This document shows, piece after piece, positions 42,698 through 54,153 of a stretch of 64,000 bases of DNA. Numbering within the stretch: the first letter of the stretch is position 1; every line of letters begins with the position of its first letter. The notes under the pieces are model-generated. The model made no database searches. It saw only the letters and a list, made by a program, of their open reading frames with translations, and was not told where the DNA came from. This stretch comes from Turritopsis dohrnii (lineage: Eukaryota > Cnidaria > Hydrozoa > Anthoathecata > Oceaniidae), in assembly GCA_027922465.2 (NCBI GenBank), contig BQMF02000135.1, positions 558,001-622,000 on the forward strand, given 5' to 3'. The translations under genes were made by a program, and so were the position numbers.

Positions 42698-42972
42698 ATC
42701 AACATTAGTTTTGAAATTTACGACTACTTAAGTTCTGAGAAGATTTTTAAAGTTTTCTATTTATACTAAGCGTGCATTTAGTACTTTAATATATATTATG
42801 ACTAATTTTCTACTTAGTGACGTCATTCTTGGAAATAACTTTTCCTCTCAGAGTGTGTATTAAGATGCATTAAGAAATTTATAGTAAATTGTTTTCTTCT
42901 TTAGATTCTTTAGATGTGAATGAATCTACTACAAATGTGGACTCCCGTCGTAAATCAAAAATATGTACGCCT

Positions 42973-43769
42973 GTAAAAATAATGTCGCGTTAGAAAATAA
43001 TGTCGCACCTAAGCAATACAACCGAACGAGCGGGAACGTTGAATCGAAACGTGTACAGGCGACATCTGCTTATGGCAGGTAACTCACGCAGACAAATTTC
43101 CGTCGTTGATTATATTCACATCAGTCCAGAGTGGGGCGCGACATTATATTCAAACGCTTATAGAAAATAATGTCACGTTTGAAAATAATGTCGCAGAAGT
43201 GCAATACAACCGAAGAAGCTAGAGTATTAAATCCAAACTGGTGCATGTTTGTCTAAAAGATATTTCATAAACAAAGAGAGTAAAAATTCCTACTCCATGT
43301 TTGAGTTTGTTGTGTGGCAAAAGCTAGATTTTAATTCACCCTGAAGGTTAATTGATGAGGATATTGATTTAGTTTCACAAGAGATTTATTGGTATACATT
43401 ATGTGATTTAAAGGGATCCAAAAATTCTTTAAATTACATATATATAGATTTCTGTAAACTTCACTATAATGTATGTATGTACGAAGCTTACATATATAAT
43501 GTAATAATTTGAATTCCAGAAATGGTACAGAAATAATACATGGTATAACTTCACATTATTTCTATTGCTTCAAATTGACGTTTTCACCCTAGAGGCGCTT
43601 TTATAAATAGCGGAAATAAGGAAAATCTCTTTCCGGAAGGGGCAGACAGGGGACGGTATAGCGATCACAATGATACTGTATTCTTTACGCCTATATCGGA
43701 TTTTGCATTAAGAGACATTTGTGGAAACCACAGTGCGACATTATTTTCAAGTGCGTCATTATTTTCTAC
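42973..43769. mobile_element. MITE with AATAATGTCGC repeats, copy 2
   Basis: Same element and position as 20374-21163; small indels distinguish them. Confidence 0.65.
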
Positions 43770-44759
43770 TACAGAACTAATGACCAAACCGAGTAAGAGT
43801 GACATGATGAAAGAATTGCAAGAACGGCTGAGTTCCTCTGATTATAATTTTGCCCCAAAAAGTCCCTTAAAAACTGCAACAATGGTAGATTTCATGTCAC
43901 AGATCCGAAATACCCGACTACGAAGTTAAAAGATTTTGAGGAGTTATTCACATCAGCAACTAGAGATCGTATGTCAATTTTCAATACACAGCAAAATGAC
44001 ATAATATGATTAGTTATCTTGAAGATTCAACAAAAGAATGTGAGAGAATTCGGGGGCGAAGTAAATGCAAACCACTCGAATACTTCCATCTTAAGCTCAT
44101 TTCCCGACTCCCTGTGCAGATGGACAAGTTTTGGCTTGTGGCCAAAATAAAGAGCAGCTACAAGAGCTTTCGAGAGAGTTTTATAGAAATCTAACGAAGA
44201 AGTTTAAGATCAAAATACTGCTGAGTGGATATGTAACTGATGATGAGAGAATGAAACCATGTATTGAAGCAGTTGACGGCGTCACTAAACTTCGACCAGA
44301 CCTTGATTCTGAAATAGAAGAGGCAGGTTGTAGGATCATACCGCACATTAAAAGGGCAGGGATTGAAGGCTATGAAAGGGCTGTAGTTTTTTCAAATGAT
44401 ACTGATGTTGCAATCTATCTGCTGTATTATATGAATCATTTCAAAGATATAGGGATCATCGAGATTTGGATCAGATTTGGCAACGGAAATCGATCAAGAT
44501 TCATGCCAATCCGCAAATTGCATGAAACCATGGGTACAGCCATGAGTAAAGTGCTGTTAAAAGTACATTTTTTGACAGGCTGCGATATTATCAGCCAGGT
44601 TGGCTCAAAATCTGCTGCTTTGAAAAAGGAACCAATTTAGTACCTGCTAAACTTTGGAGAGACAGGGAAGATGTTGGATGAAACAATGGCACTTGCAGAG
44701 ACGTATCTCGTGAGACTCGTGCAAAAGAACTCTCAATGCAAAAGTTTTGACGAAATAAG
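43770..44759 (+). pseudogene. Broken PIN-like nuclease-family protein, copy 2
   Basis: Same reading frames, stop and frame breaks as 21164-22153, including the EEAGC variant and the TAG after ALKKEPI. The damage therefore predates the duplication. Confidence 0.65.
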
Positions 44760-44885
44760 GTAATGTTGGAAAAATCCTCTTTACATAGCTGTATGTGTAG
44801 TCATGATAATCATGGGTGGATTGAAGCTTAATTTTTTGATGACAGTGTTAAAGGAATGGAACTTTGACTTCACCGGAAATAATGG

Positions 44886-47017
44886 TTAATGGTTTCAATC
44901 AAATTATCAAACAGCCAACACCGTACAACTCAATACTCATCAACCATTATAGACATAATTGCAACAAACAAAGACAACATTAAACTTGCAAATGTCATTC
45001 CATCAAGCCTAAGTGATCATGATATGGTTGCCTGCGTACGCAAACTAAATCACAAAAGGTTTCATCCGAGAACAATTCGCTGCAGAGATTACTCAAAATA
45101 CGATCCTGAAATTTTGAAACGGGAATTAGACACAGCTGATTGGTCAGGAGTATACAACACAACAAATGTAAATGACTCTATCAAACGTTTTAATGATATC
45201 TTGAAAAGCAGTTTCAATAACCATGCGCCTATTATAGAAAAAAAGTGAAAGGTCGTCCATGTCCATGGCTTGATCAATCTTTAAAGCGTAAAATGAATGA
45301 ACGTGATAAAGTGTTGCGCAAATTTAAAAAGACCAAAGACCAAAATGACTGGTTGTTATATAAAACATTACGCAATCGCTGTAACAACCTCCTACGTCAG
45401 GCTAAATCAAAATATCATCAAGAACAATTAAATGAAAATAAACTGACACCAAAAAAGTTCTTGGATGTATTGAAGAAAATATTTCCCACAAAGCAAGTCT
45501 CAAACATTCCAAAAACGAACAACAGGGAGACACTTGCAGAAAGTTTTAGTAATTGGTTTGCAACTGTAGTAAAAAATCTTAAAAAGAAGAGCATGCCACT
45601 CCGTGAACTGATTTGGGGGTCGAGTAAAGTCTTCACCCCTCGCACAAACAAAACATTCAAATTTGATTACGTTTCCGTAGTTTATGTCCGAAAGCAGTTA
45701 AAGCGATTAAATACATCCAAAGCTACCGGTCTTGATGAACTACCTCCTCGGCTACTAAAAGATGTTGCCGACTCAATTTGCAAACCGCTCAGTCACATAA
45801 TCAACATTTCTTTGCAAAACGGATGTTTCCCGGAAGTTTGGAAGAAAGCTCGTATTTGTCCTGTTTATAAGTCCGGAAAAAGATCAGAGACGGAGAATTA
45901 CAGACCGATATCAATAGTCCCTGTACTATCAAAGATCCTAGAGAGAGCCGTCTATAGTCAAGTTTCTGCATTTTTAGAGACAAATAAACTGCTTTCCGGA
46001 AATCAGTTTGGTTTCCGCCAGAACAAAGGAACAGACATGGCAACCACCCTACTTTGCGATAAGATAAGAAAGCAGGTCGGAGATGGAAAACTAGTAGGGG
46101 CTGTATTCTTAGACTTGTCTCGTGCGTTTGACACCATCAACCATTCAACCCTGATATCCCACCTGATCATCTATGGAATAAATGGAAATGAGATCGAGTG
46201 GTTCAAGGACTACCTCTTCCATAGGACTCAGATTGTAGACATAGACAGTGTACATTCCAAGAGAACAGCCAATATACTCTGGTGTACCGCAGGGAACAAT
46301 ACTCGGGCCGTTGCTTTTCATAATCTTCTTTAACACCTTTGAAGAATGCCTGACCAACACCGAGACCCTTCAATATGCTGACGATACTGTCATTTTCACT
46401 GGCCATAAAGACATCGACCAGTTAACACGTATGCTTAATGAAGATCTCAATTCCTTATCCAGTTTTTTCTACGAGTTGATCGCTAACTTAAAAAAGGGAA
46501 AAACTGAAACCAACACTTGTCCAAACTCGGAAAAGGACTAAATCTGTTTTACGGAAATCAAAAGTTAACCCAAACCGAAAGTTACAAGTACCTTGGAAAT
46601 ATCGTGGATCCAACATTAACGCTGAACTCCAATTTTGATACCAAATATAAAAGCGCTTCAAAAAGACTCAAGCTAATGGCTCGATTAAGACCGTTCCTCA
46701 CGAAATACGCTGCTGTCCAGATCTACAACATGCTGATTATACCTATACTCACGTATTACAGTCAACTCCATGTCAGCTTCACAAGGACTCAAAGCACTAA
46801 ACTACTTTCAATCTACAACCGAGCACGTACCATCATTGGTACAACAAACGAACATCTACGGAAACCGGAAGCTTGTATATCATTGTCCAATTGCTTATTT
46901 GTTCGAAAGTGTATGGATAACATGAACTATGATAACTTTCATCATTACTTTAGTCTCCTACAGCACTCACATCACACGAGAGGAAACAAAACCTTATTAA
47001 AAAACTTCCTAGAGTAA
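44886..47017 (+). pseudogene. Non-LTR retrotransposon ORF2, copy 2 (5'-truncated, two frameshifts)
   Basis: Endonuclease end (SLSDHDMVACVRK), then RT: KATGLDELPPRLLKDVADSI, YRPISIVPVLSKILE, FGFRQNKGTDMATTLL, VGAVFLDLSRAFDTINHSTL (catalytic Asp). Frameshift at about 46255, then YSGVPQGTILGPLLFIIFFN and QYADDTVIF. A second frameshift at about 46505-46520, then SYKYLGNIVDPTL and the C-terminal domain, stop at 47015-47017. CR1/Jockey-like APE clade by motif style. Full-length endonuclease and ORF1 are missing. Confidence 0.85.
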
Positions 47018-47138
47018 AATTAGAATTTGAACGTTATAATAATAAAAATAATAATTTTCAAGATCATCAAGTTCTAACAGTCTAAACAACGTCTATACAA
47101 TCTCTTCGTTTCCAAATTAAGCTTTGAATCGGTTTTTA
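47018..47138. other. LINE 3' UTR
   Basis: AT-rich sequence following the ORF2 stop, with an ATAATAATAAAAATAATAAT tract at about 47036-47055. The exact end of the element is not marked by an obvious target duplication. Confidence 0.4.
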
Positions 47139-47486
47139 GATTTCTGCGAAAGCAAGAAAGCTATTACAACCGGCTTTCGTTTTTTTCTTACTGTCCAAAC
47201 CTAGCGGTTTTTTGAAATTTCGTGCGTGCATTTACATGAAACCAAAGCACCGTGCATTGCATGTCAGCGAAAGATTTACAAAAGTTTCTTTGATCAATAT
47301 TAAATGGATTTTAAAGAAGATGTACATATTTTAAGGTGAAAACAGAAAATATATATATAGGAATATATAAGAATATATATAATAAAAGAAGCTTATAATT
47401 AAAATAATTAAAAAGAAGTTCTCAACGGTTTGTAAACAGAAGAGTCAAAAGAGGTATATATATTTATATCTATACTGACGTGCATG

Positions 47487-47556
47487 GCTTCCATGGCACA
47501 GTCGGTTAGTATAGCAACTACTAACCCAAGGGTCGGTGGTTCGACCCCGCGTTGAT
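47487..47556 (+). pseudogene. tRNA-Asn-like pseudogene
   Basis: GGCACAGTCGGTTAGTATAG (D-arm/box A) and GGTGGTTCGACCCC (T-arm/box B) are spaced as in a tRNA. The sequence follows eukaryotic tRNA-Asn, but the anticodon position reads ACT, and the acceptor stem (GCTTCCA...TTGATCA) does not pair. Confidence 0.5.
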
Positions 47557-47692
47557 CAAGTTTTTAAATGTCATAAAATATTTCGATTTTGGATTTTTGC
47601 GAAAGCAAGAAATACATTACAACCGGCTTTTCACCTCCATTTTTTTCTTACTGTTTAAAGCTAGCAGTTTATACATTACAGAGACATATGTA

Positions 47693-47755
47693 GTTCTGTG
47701 GCGCAGTTACTTGGCTGCTAACCGAAAAGTCGGTGGTTCGAGCCCACTTTGATCG
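47693..47755 (+). pseudogene. tRNA-Asn-like pseudogene, D-arm deletion
   Basis: GTTCTGTGGCGCAGT, GGCTGCTAACCGAAAAG and GGTGGTTCGAGCCCACTTTG follow tRNA-Asn(GTT) closely. The anticodon reads GCT, about 13 nt of the D-arm are missing, and the acceptor stem is unmatched. Confidence 0.55.
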
Positions 47756-47800
47756 TGTAACATTTTTTGTCGAATTTCATAATTGTCATAACATTTTTCA

Positions 47801-48019
47801 TTTTTCATGCTTCAACAGATTTTGCAGAAATCTTTCTGCCCATACGGGCATCTTGTTCTTCTTTAGCTGTTTTATGTACGAAGTGTACTCTTTATTTTAC
47901 TATAAACTGGAAGCTTCAATTGTACAAATATTTATACGGAAAGAAATAATAATAACAATAATAACAAGATGCCCTTGCAGGCATAAGGATTTCTGCAAAA
48001 TCAGCTGAAGTATGAAAAA
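47801..48019. mobile_element. 219-bp MITE
   Basis: Left TTTTTCATGCTTCA...GATTTTGCAGAAATC and right GATTTCTGCAAAATCAGCTG...TATGAAAAA are inverted repeats of ~50 bp. They include GGGCATCTTGTT/AACAAGATGCCC. Confidence 0.6.
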
Positions 48020-49555
48020 AGAAAGACTATGACATTCTTGAAATTTAAGAAAAGTTTAATCCGCAATATATATTTATTAAATTTCTGATCACGTACTCCC
48101 CAAAAATCTGGAAAAAACATAATTGTCACTATGCAAAACTTTATCTGAATGACATGTTCTTTATTTTGTTGGTACGAAATGATATTAAGGATTCAGTGAT
48201 CAATTTAGATAAGACAATGAGTATGCACGTAAGTCATTGTAAATGTTATGAATTTAATATGTCTTGTCAATCTTCCTAACAGAATTCCTAATTCAGAAGG
48301 AGAAAAAGGAAAGCATTGATTTTAATGATACGAAATACATCTATATACATACAAAATCAACATACATAACTGAAAACAGAAATTTGTGCTTTAATTTGAG
48401 TAACAATATGTCATTGCCATCTTTTTAATTTAAAAGCATGCATTACCAGAACTAAATTTCATGAAAAGATTATAAAAATTTATTCAGAAACTTAAAAAAC
48501 AATAAATTTTTAATTACGTATACACGCCAAGGCATCATGAAAGCATAACTGACACAATACGAACCTTACATTAACTTCTAATAAACTTAATGAACAAAAT
48601 AACATCAAATTCATATGCTTTCAGATATCACAGTGATTACGTATGTACGGTCAATCTTCCTAATTACGAAAAGACTTCCCAAACACAAAAAGTAAACAAA
48701 GATTAGGATTATGAAAAATATGACCTTAGCTACCAAAATTAGCAAACATATATAACTGAAAACAGAAATTTGCGTTAAAAGATGTCCAATATTTAGAATT
48801 TACAGACAATCAAGGTAAGTTTCAATTTGCTATCTTAAATAGTAAGTCCCCATTCCTAATTCAGGACATTGATAATACAGCCAAGAACTATACAAGTATA
48901 TAATAGGCTAAAAAATAGCTAGAGAAACATCAAACATAAAATGAGATGCACAGCGACAGACAGAGGGTAACAAGACATTCTTGTATGTTGTTGGAGCTGA
49001 AGAGGAAACTGAGCTGAGCTGTATGTATCCAGAGCTTAAAAAGCACTAAGCCCACACATGAAACAAACAGTATTTTGCATCTAGAAAGGCTTATAAAAGA
49101 ATCGCAGACATTTTGCAAAACATAAAAGCTGCACACACTGTTTTCACAAAACATTGAGAACTTGTTTTTAGAAAAGAATGAACGTAGTAGAATCATTGCA
49201 AGATAATTATAAATTTCTACCCTTTACTTTCGGTTTTGGAAATGCAAATCTTCTTACTTTTGGAAATTTAAGGTTTCTTCGGTCACGCTGTGGTATACCA
49301 TTATGCGAACGGCGTGCAAATGTATAGTCGAAAAATACCCGGATGATCACATGGCGGAAATAATCAAGCCAATAAAACTAAGCGTTATTAAAGTTTATTA
49401 GCACCCTTTCGTAATACTGGCGCTTTATGCACCAATGAAAATTAAGACGGCGGAAAAAATCGCTAGGTTTGGACAGTAAGATGAACAAGATGCCCTACCG
49501 GGCAGAAGTATTCCTGCGGATGACTGTAAGACTTTCTGGGGCCTTTTCAGAAAGA
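48020..49555. other. AT-rich region, no gene recognised
   Basis: Holds diverged direct repeats, for example CATATATAACTGAAAACAGA at 48749 and a close match at 48361. A fragment at 49450-49530 belongs to the inverted-repeat family above. No coding signal. Confidence 0.4.
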
Positions 49556-50045
49556 AATGAGTGTTAGTTCACGCTTTAAAACCATATGCATAATGCGGAA
49601 TGATGTTTGCAGTATTTTACATTTTACCTTTTAGCTACGATAACTACTAAACTTTGTTGTTTCATATAAAACTTCAGTCTTGCATCAATTTAGAGATTTT
49701 TTTAAAAAGATTTCCATTCGAAGTTGCACTCCCTAAAGCATCTTCAAGGAGCAATTAACTAATTAAAAGATTATTGCGTTAAGAATAATCTGTGCTTTAA
49801 AAGGTGAATGTTTGTTCACGGTTTAAAACAATATGCATAATGTGGTATGATGTTCTTTGTGTTTTACAGTTTATCTTGTAGCTGTGAAAGAAGTAATATT
49901 TGTTATTTCATATAAACTGCACTGTTTTCATCATTTAGAGATTTTTCAAAAACTTTTTTATTCATAGTTATATTCCCTAAAGCATCTTCAAAAAGTAATT
50001 AAGTAATGAAAACTTTGTCACATTAAGTTTTGAAGGGAAAATCTG
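49556..50045. repeat. Diverged direct duplication of ~245 bp
   Basis: TTAAAACCATATGCATAATG (49578) and the related TTTAAAACAATATGCATAAT (about 49822) each start a block that also shares TTCATATAAA and CATCAATTTAGAGATTTTT-type words. Confidence 0.55.
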
Positions 50046-51029
50046 TGGCGTAAATAGTAATAACTTTGAATTCATTTAATTACATTCCCGAGAGCATCAT
50101 AAAAGTTAAGAGACTTTGAAAAATTTTGCCGGAGATCAAGCTTAAAAAGGAACACCGTCAATTTAAAAATCCATTAGAAGACACTCTTCCGTGGACGTTT
50201 CAAAATACTACTTTTAAAACTATACAGTATGAAAATCTTTATGTTGTTTGTACCTGAACTTCATAATAAAAACTTTTACTTGGCCTTGCGAAATAATAAA
50301 AATATCTGTGTTTCCTTTTTATCGTCAGCTTGATAGTATACAAATTTTAAAATCATACAATGTTTTAAATTCGACTAGTCAATTAAAAAAGTGGTCATCT
50401 ATTGATTAATAAAATGGGTATAAGCTGATGAGGAAGATAAGCTGTGCTTCAAGATTCCAGAGCTTTATAAAAACAGGGTAGCTTATCTAGGAACATGAAT
50501 TAAAAAATTGTATTACATTTAGAAAGACTAATAGAAACCTTACGCATTAAATCGATATAAACATACCCTATTTGGTAGTCGTTCATATCTGTTTTGAAGC
50601 ATCAAGAACTGCTTATTTGTCAAGAATGACTACTAAGAATATTAGTTTCACGTAGATTATCAGCTAGGATCATAAATATTCTTGATTCTTTTAAGTTTTA
50701 CAGCCGTACTACAATCTCTTCTATATCCATATATTCAATAAAGAAACTTTCACAGATCTACGCATGCTTCTTTGCTTCCATTTTTAAAACAACTACGGTA
50801 AACTTAAGAACGTTGCATAAGACTCACATGAAACAATATTTCTACCTGGCATCTGCGATTTAGCCATATGTTAGTTATTCCTTTCACTAGAGCTTATATT
50901 TTACACTTTTAGAGTCTTTTCAAGCAAAGTACTTGTATACAATGAATATAGTGTGAGTTTAGACTGTTAAATCATAAAAAGAATGTAAGTTGGGAACATT
51001 AATTATTTGAGTGGCTATTTCCCATCGAC
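50046..51029. other. No feature recognised
   Basis: AT-rich non-coding sequence. I see no ORF of coding character and no clear repeat unit. Confidence 0.4.
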
Positions 51030-51455
51030 AAAAATTGGTCTAGGTTTGGACAGTGAAAAAAAAAGAAAAAAAAAACAAAAAAAACACGAACGGAATCAAA
51101 GTATTCCTTGCTTACGCAGGAATACAAAAAAAAAACTAAGAAAAACAAAGACGATCGTAAAGGCTTTCTTGCTTACGCAGAAATCCAATAATGGTATATT
51201 TCAGTATATCCAAAATTTACATTTGGCTTTTCATCTGAAATTGCGTGTAAAGTATATATGTAGCGTCTAAAAAAATAAATAAAAACTACTATAAGCTCCT
51301 AGCAAGAGCTTTGTCTAAAAAATAATGTTTTGTTTGATTACAAAAATCTTTGTAACTCAATGAGTTACATTCGAAGCCAGGGACCAAAAATAGATTCAAA
51401 GTTGGTTCTCTGAAAACGGTTGCTAAGATAGATTTTAAGGACATTAAAACTGTTT

Positions 51456-51650
51456 CGAGACCATATACAGCAAGCTATATGCAATTAGAAGGTCCCGCGC
51501 CAAGGCAATCGAAAGCTTTTGACAGATCCATTATGATTACACCAGCTTTTTCGGACCTGTCCAAATGTTCATGCCATTGACCGATCATGCCAAGTCGGGG
51601 GTGTCGAGTGTTGTGTCTCCTCCTGAAACCGTAAAGTTTTGGATGAAGTA
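51456..51650 (-). pseudogene. Reverse-transcriptase remnant of a second LINE
   Basis: On the minus strand: LYGFRRRHNTRHPRLGMIG, then AGVIIMDLSKAFDCL, matching RT motifs 'GFR.GHST' and '[AG]..[LM]DLSKAFDCL' of APE-type LINEs. The frame decays after it (LAVYGLETVLMSLKSIL out of frame). The other side is cut at 51651 by a TA-flanked element. Confidence 0.65.
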
Positions 51651-52499
51651 CCTTAAGGGAAGAAATTGTTTGCGAAAGAAATTTGTGCGGAACTTTTTTT
51701 TGCAGAATTTATTTTTGCGGATTTCTCTCAAATACCCAAAATTAAATTCCGTAAAAATGAATAAATATTGGCCATCCGCATAATTCTAGAAATTTTTCAT
51801 CCGTAAAGAATTGATTTTTCACTTTGCTTTGCATATAAATGGAAGTCTCGTTTTTACAAAACGTTTGAAAAATGATAAAGGAAAGAAGTCGAAGTTATTG
51901 AACATCTAAGGACTTATTACGGTAGCAGCGCAAGCGAATACCGTATTAAAACACCCGTGGACTCCTACTCCTCCTACTACTACTACTCCGGCCGAAATGG
52001 CAATTAGTCTGCGATTTAGAGTCTGCGAGACTCTGCTAATAACGCAATGTAAATTCTAATGAAGGAACGCAGCCTTCGAAAGGTTTCACATATCAAACAT
52101 TTAAAAGGACGTTTTCTTTGATGTTATTATGAAATAATTCATGAAAGAATGAATATTAATCAAATAGATCTGCGTAAAAATGGAAGTTTCAGCTATTTAT
52201 GCTAACTGAAAATACATTGATACTTAAAATTTGGTTATATATAGTTTTTCTTGTTAGTAAGCTCATCAGTTTAAAACTTCTTATTACCTTGTTTGTTAGC
52301 TACAACACTGTTTTGTGTATTAAGAAGACTTTCGAAGATCTAGTTAGGCAGTTATTTGTTGGATTTCATTTTGGGTTTCATGAAATTATAATTAAAAACA
52401 TATATATTTTTTTTTTCGAAACGCGTGTTTTTTTTGAGGTTCGGAATTCCCGAGTTACAAAACCGAGTTACAAAACCGAGTTACGCATTATGACGTCAC

Positions 52500-52806
52500 A
52501 AACCGAGTTACTAACTCGGAAATTTTATTTTGTTTTATTTTTTCCGAGTTACTAACTCGGAAATTTTATTTTGTTTTATTTTTTCCGAGTTACTAACTCG
52601 GAAATTTTATTTTGTTTCATTTTTTCCGAGTTACTAACTCGGAAATTTTATTTTGTTTTATTTTTTCCGAGTTACTAACTCGGGAATTTTATTTTGTTTT
52701 ATTTTTTCCGAGTTACTAACTCGGGAATTTTATTTTGTTTTGTTTTTTCCGAGTTACTAACTTGGAAATTTTATTCTTATAAAATATTCCCGAGTTAATA
52801 ACTCGG
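52500..52806 (+). repeat. Left array of 41-bp palindromic units (8 units)
   Basis: CCGAGTTACTAACTCGG separated by an AAATTTTATTTTGTTTTATTTTT-type spacer. The last two units are shifted (AACTTGG; GTTAATAACTCGG). Confidence 0.85.
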
Positions 52807-53813
52807 AAAATTTTATTTGCTATGCGTTTTTAATTTTTAATGTGCTTTATGTTTTTCGAGTTAGTGTCTAAAAACTAAATCACAAAATGAAATGAAACAC
52901 TGCAAGTTCACCAAATGATGTATCCACTGTTGCGTATTTTTTTAGTTAATTAAAACTTGGAGTAACTCAATAACAGTAATATTTAGCTTTTATTAGCTTT
53001 TCGTTAGATTTGATTGATGGTGGAAATGATGTTATCGTTCAGCTTTTTGGCAATTTTTTTAGTCAAAAAAGGAGCAAACTATAAAGGTGCTTCGACGTTC
53101 GTGAAAATGTGCATTTTAGGAAAAATGTTTGTTTATGTCGCGCAGTCATTCCAGTGTTATAGCAATAGCAGTTCGAAATTAAAAACCCGTTCAGATACAA
53201 ATAGACCATGAGAACAATTTGTTATGGAGTGTGCTTTTTAAATGATTGCATGCACAGAGAAACCATGTAAACTATGCGAAAAACAAGTTTTCAAAATCAA
53301 AGTAACATTGTTCTTCTTGCTTTATTTCACCCAAACTATTTTGTGCCACTATTAGATTAGATCTCTACCCACTAATAACTCTTAATACGTTATAGTGTAT
53401 GCATCATTTGGTGAACTTATAGTGTTATCCTTCCTTGTGGTTTAAGTTCCAGTGCTAAAATACTTTTTATTTATCAATTTTGTGATAACATATAATGTGA
53501 TGATATATCACGTCGGTGATATAGGTCCCCATTTGTAGTTATGCACATACACATAGTCAATACAAGTGCGAATTTGAAGCTGAAGCACTTTGAAAATTAA
53601 GTGCACCTCAGGCACAAATAGCAAATTCGTAACCAGCATAGTCAAATTTTTTTATGGAAAATTTAGGCTCATAATGAATTGTTTGAAAATTTGGTCCGAA
53701 ATTCTCTTTTAATTTCACTTTAATTTCAAGTCATTTTGTGATTTAGTTTTTAGACACTAACTCGAAAAACATAAAGCAAACTAAAATTTAAAAACGTATA
53801 GCAGATAAAATTT

Positions 53814-54078
53814 TCCGAGTTATTAACTCGGGAATATTTTTAAAGAATAAAATTTCCGAGTTAGTAACTCGGGAAAAATAAAACAAAATAAAATTCCCGA
53901 GTTAGTATCTCGGAAAAAATAAAACAAAATAAAATTCCCGAGTTAGTAACTCGGAAAAAATAAAACAAAATAAAATTCCCGAGTTAGTAACTCGGAAAAA
54001 ATAAAACAAAATAAAATTTCCGAGTTAGTAACTCGGAAAAAATAAAACAAAATAAAATTTCCGAGTTAGTAACTCGGT
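53814..54078 (-). repeat. Right array of 41-bp palindromic units (7 units)
   Basis: Inverse of the left array: CCGAGTTAGTAACTCGG with AAAATAAAACAAAATAAAAT spacers. One unit is missing relative to the left side; one unit reads GTATCTCGG. Confidence 0.85.
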
Positions 54079-54153
54079 TTGTGACGTCATAATGCGTAAC
54101 TCGGTTTTGTAACTCGGTTTTGTAACTCGGGAATTCCGAACCTCGTTTTTTTT

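Larger units (their letters stand above)
23509..46114. repeat. Tandem duplication, copy 2
   Basis: Same order and orientation as 10857-23508: EEF1G exons 5-7, the AGGGAcCTTACG element (different site), pogo remnant, Helitron X1 start, unknown exon, MITE, PIN-like pseudogene, LINE. It contains an extra block, 27747-42256. The LINE continues uninterrupted past 46114 here, so this copy holds the original right flank. Confidence 0.85.
47139..51190. repeat. Region bounded by degenerate inverted repeats (GATTTCTGCGaAAGCAAG)
   Basis: Left: GATTTCTGCGAAAGCAAGAA followed by a TTTTTCTTACTGTCCAAACC block. Right, on the opposite strand at about 51030-51190, the same two blocks. Further partial copies at 47583-47660 and (inverted) 49450-49520. 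A 4-kb transposon or a cluster of related MITEs; no transposase seen. Confidence 0.4.
52436..54144. mobile_element. Foldback-type transposon with 9-bp TSD
   Basis: Starts GAGGTTCGGAATTCCCGAGT and ends with the exact inverse. Flanked by GTTTTTTTT at 52427-52435 and 54145-54153. Each inverted repeat (~415-460 bp) has a unique tip with TGACGTCA, then 7-8 tandem 41-bp units, each centred on a palindrome CCGAGTTAnTAACTCGG, then ~90 bp of unique inverted sequence. The ~830-bp middle has no convincing gene. Foldback elements of Drosophila share this plan and 9-bp duplications; a Mutator-type origin is also possible. Confidence 0.85.

Noticed and set aside
47487..47755. Functional tRNA genes
   Set aside because: Acceptor stems do not pair, anticodons are altered, and one lacks much of the D-arm.
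52500..54078. CRISPR array (regular palindromic repeats)
   Set aside because: The spacers are all the same A/T tract, the arrays are inverted copies at the ends of a transposon with a target duplication, and the genome is eukaryotic.
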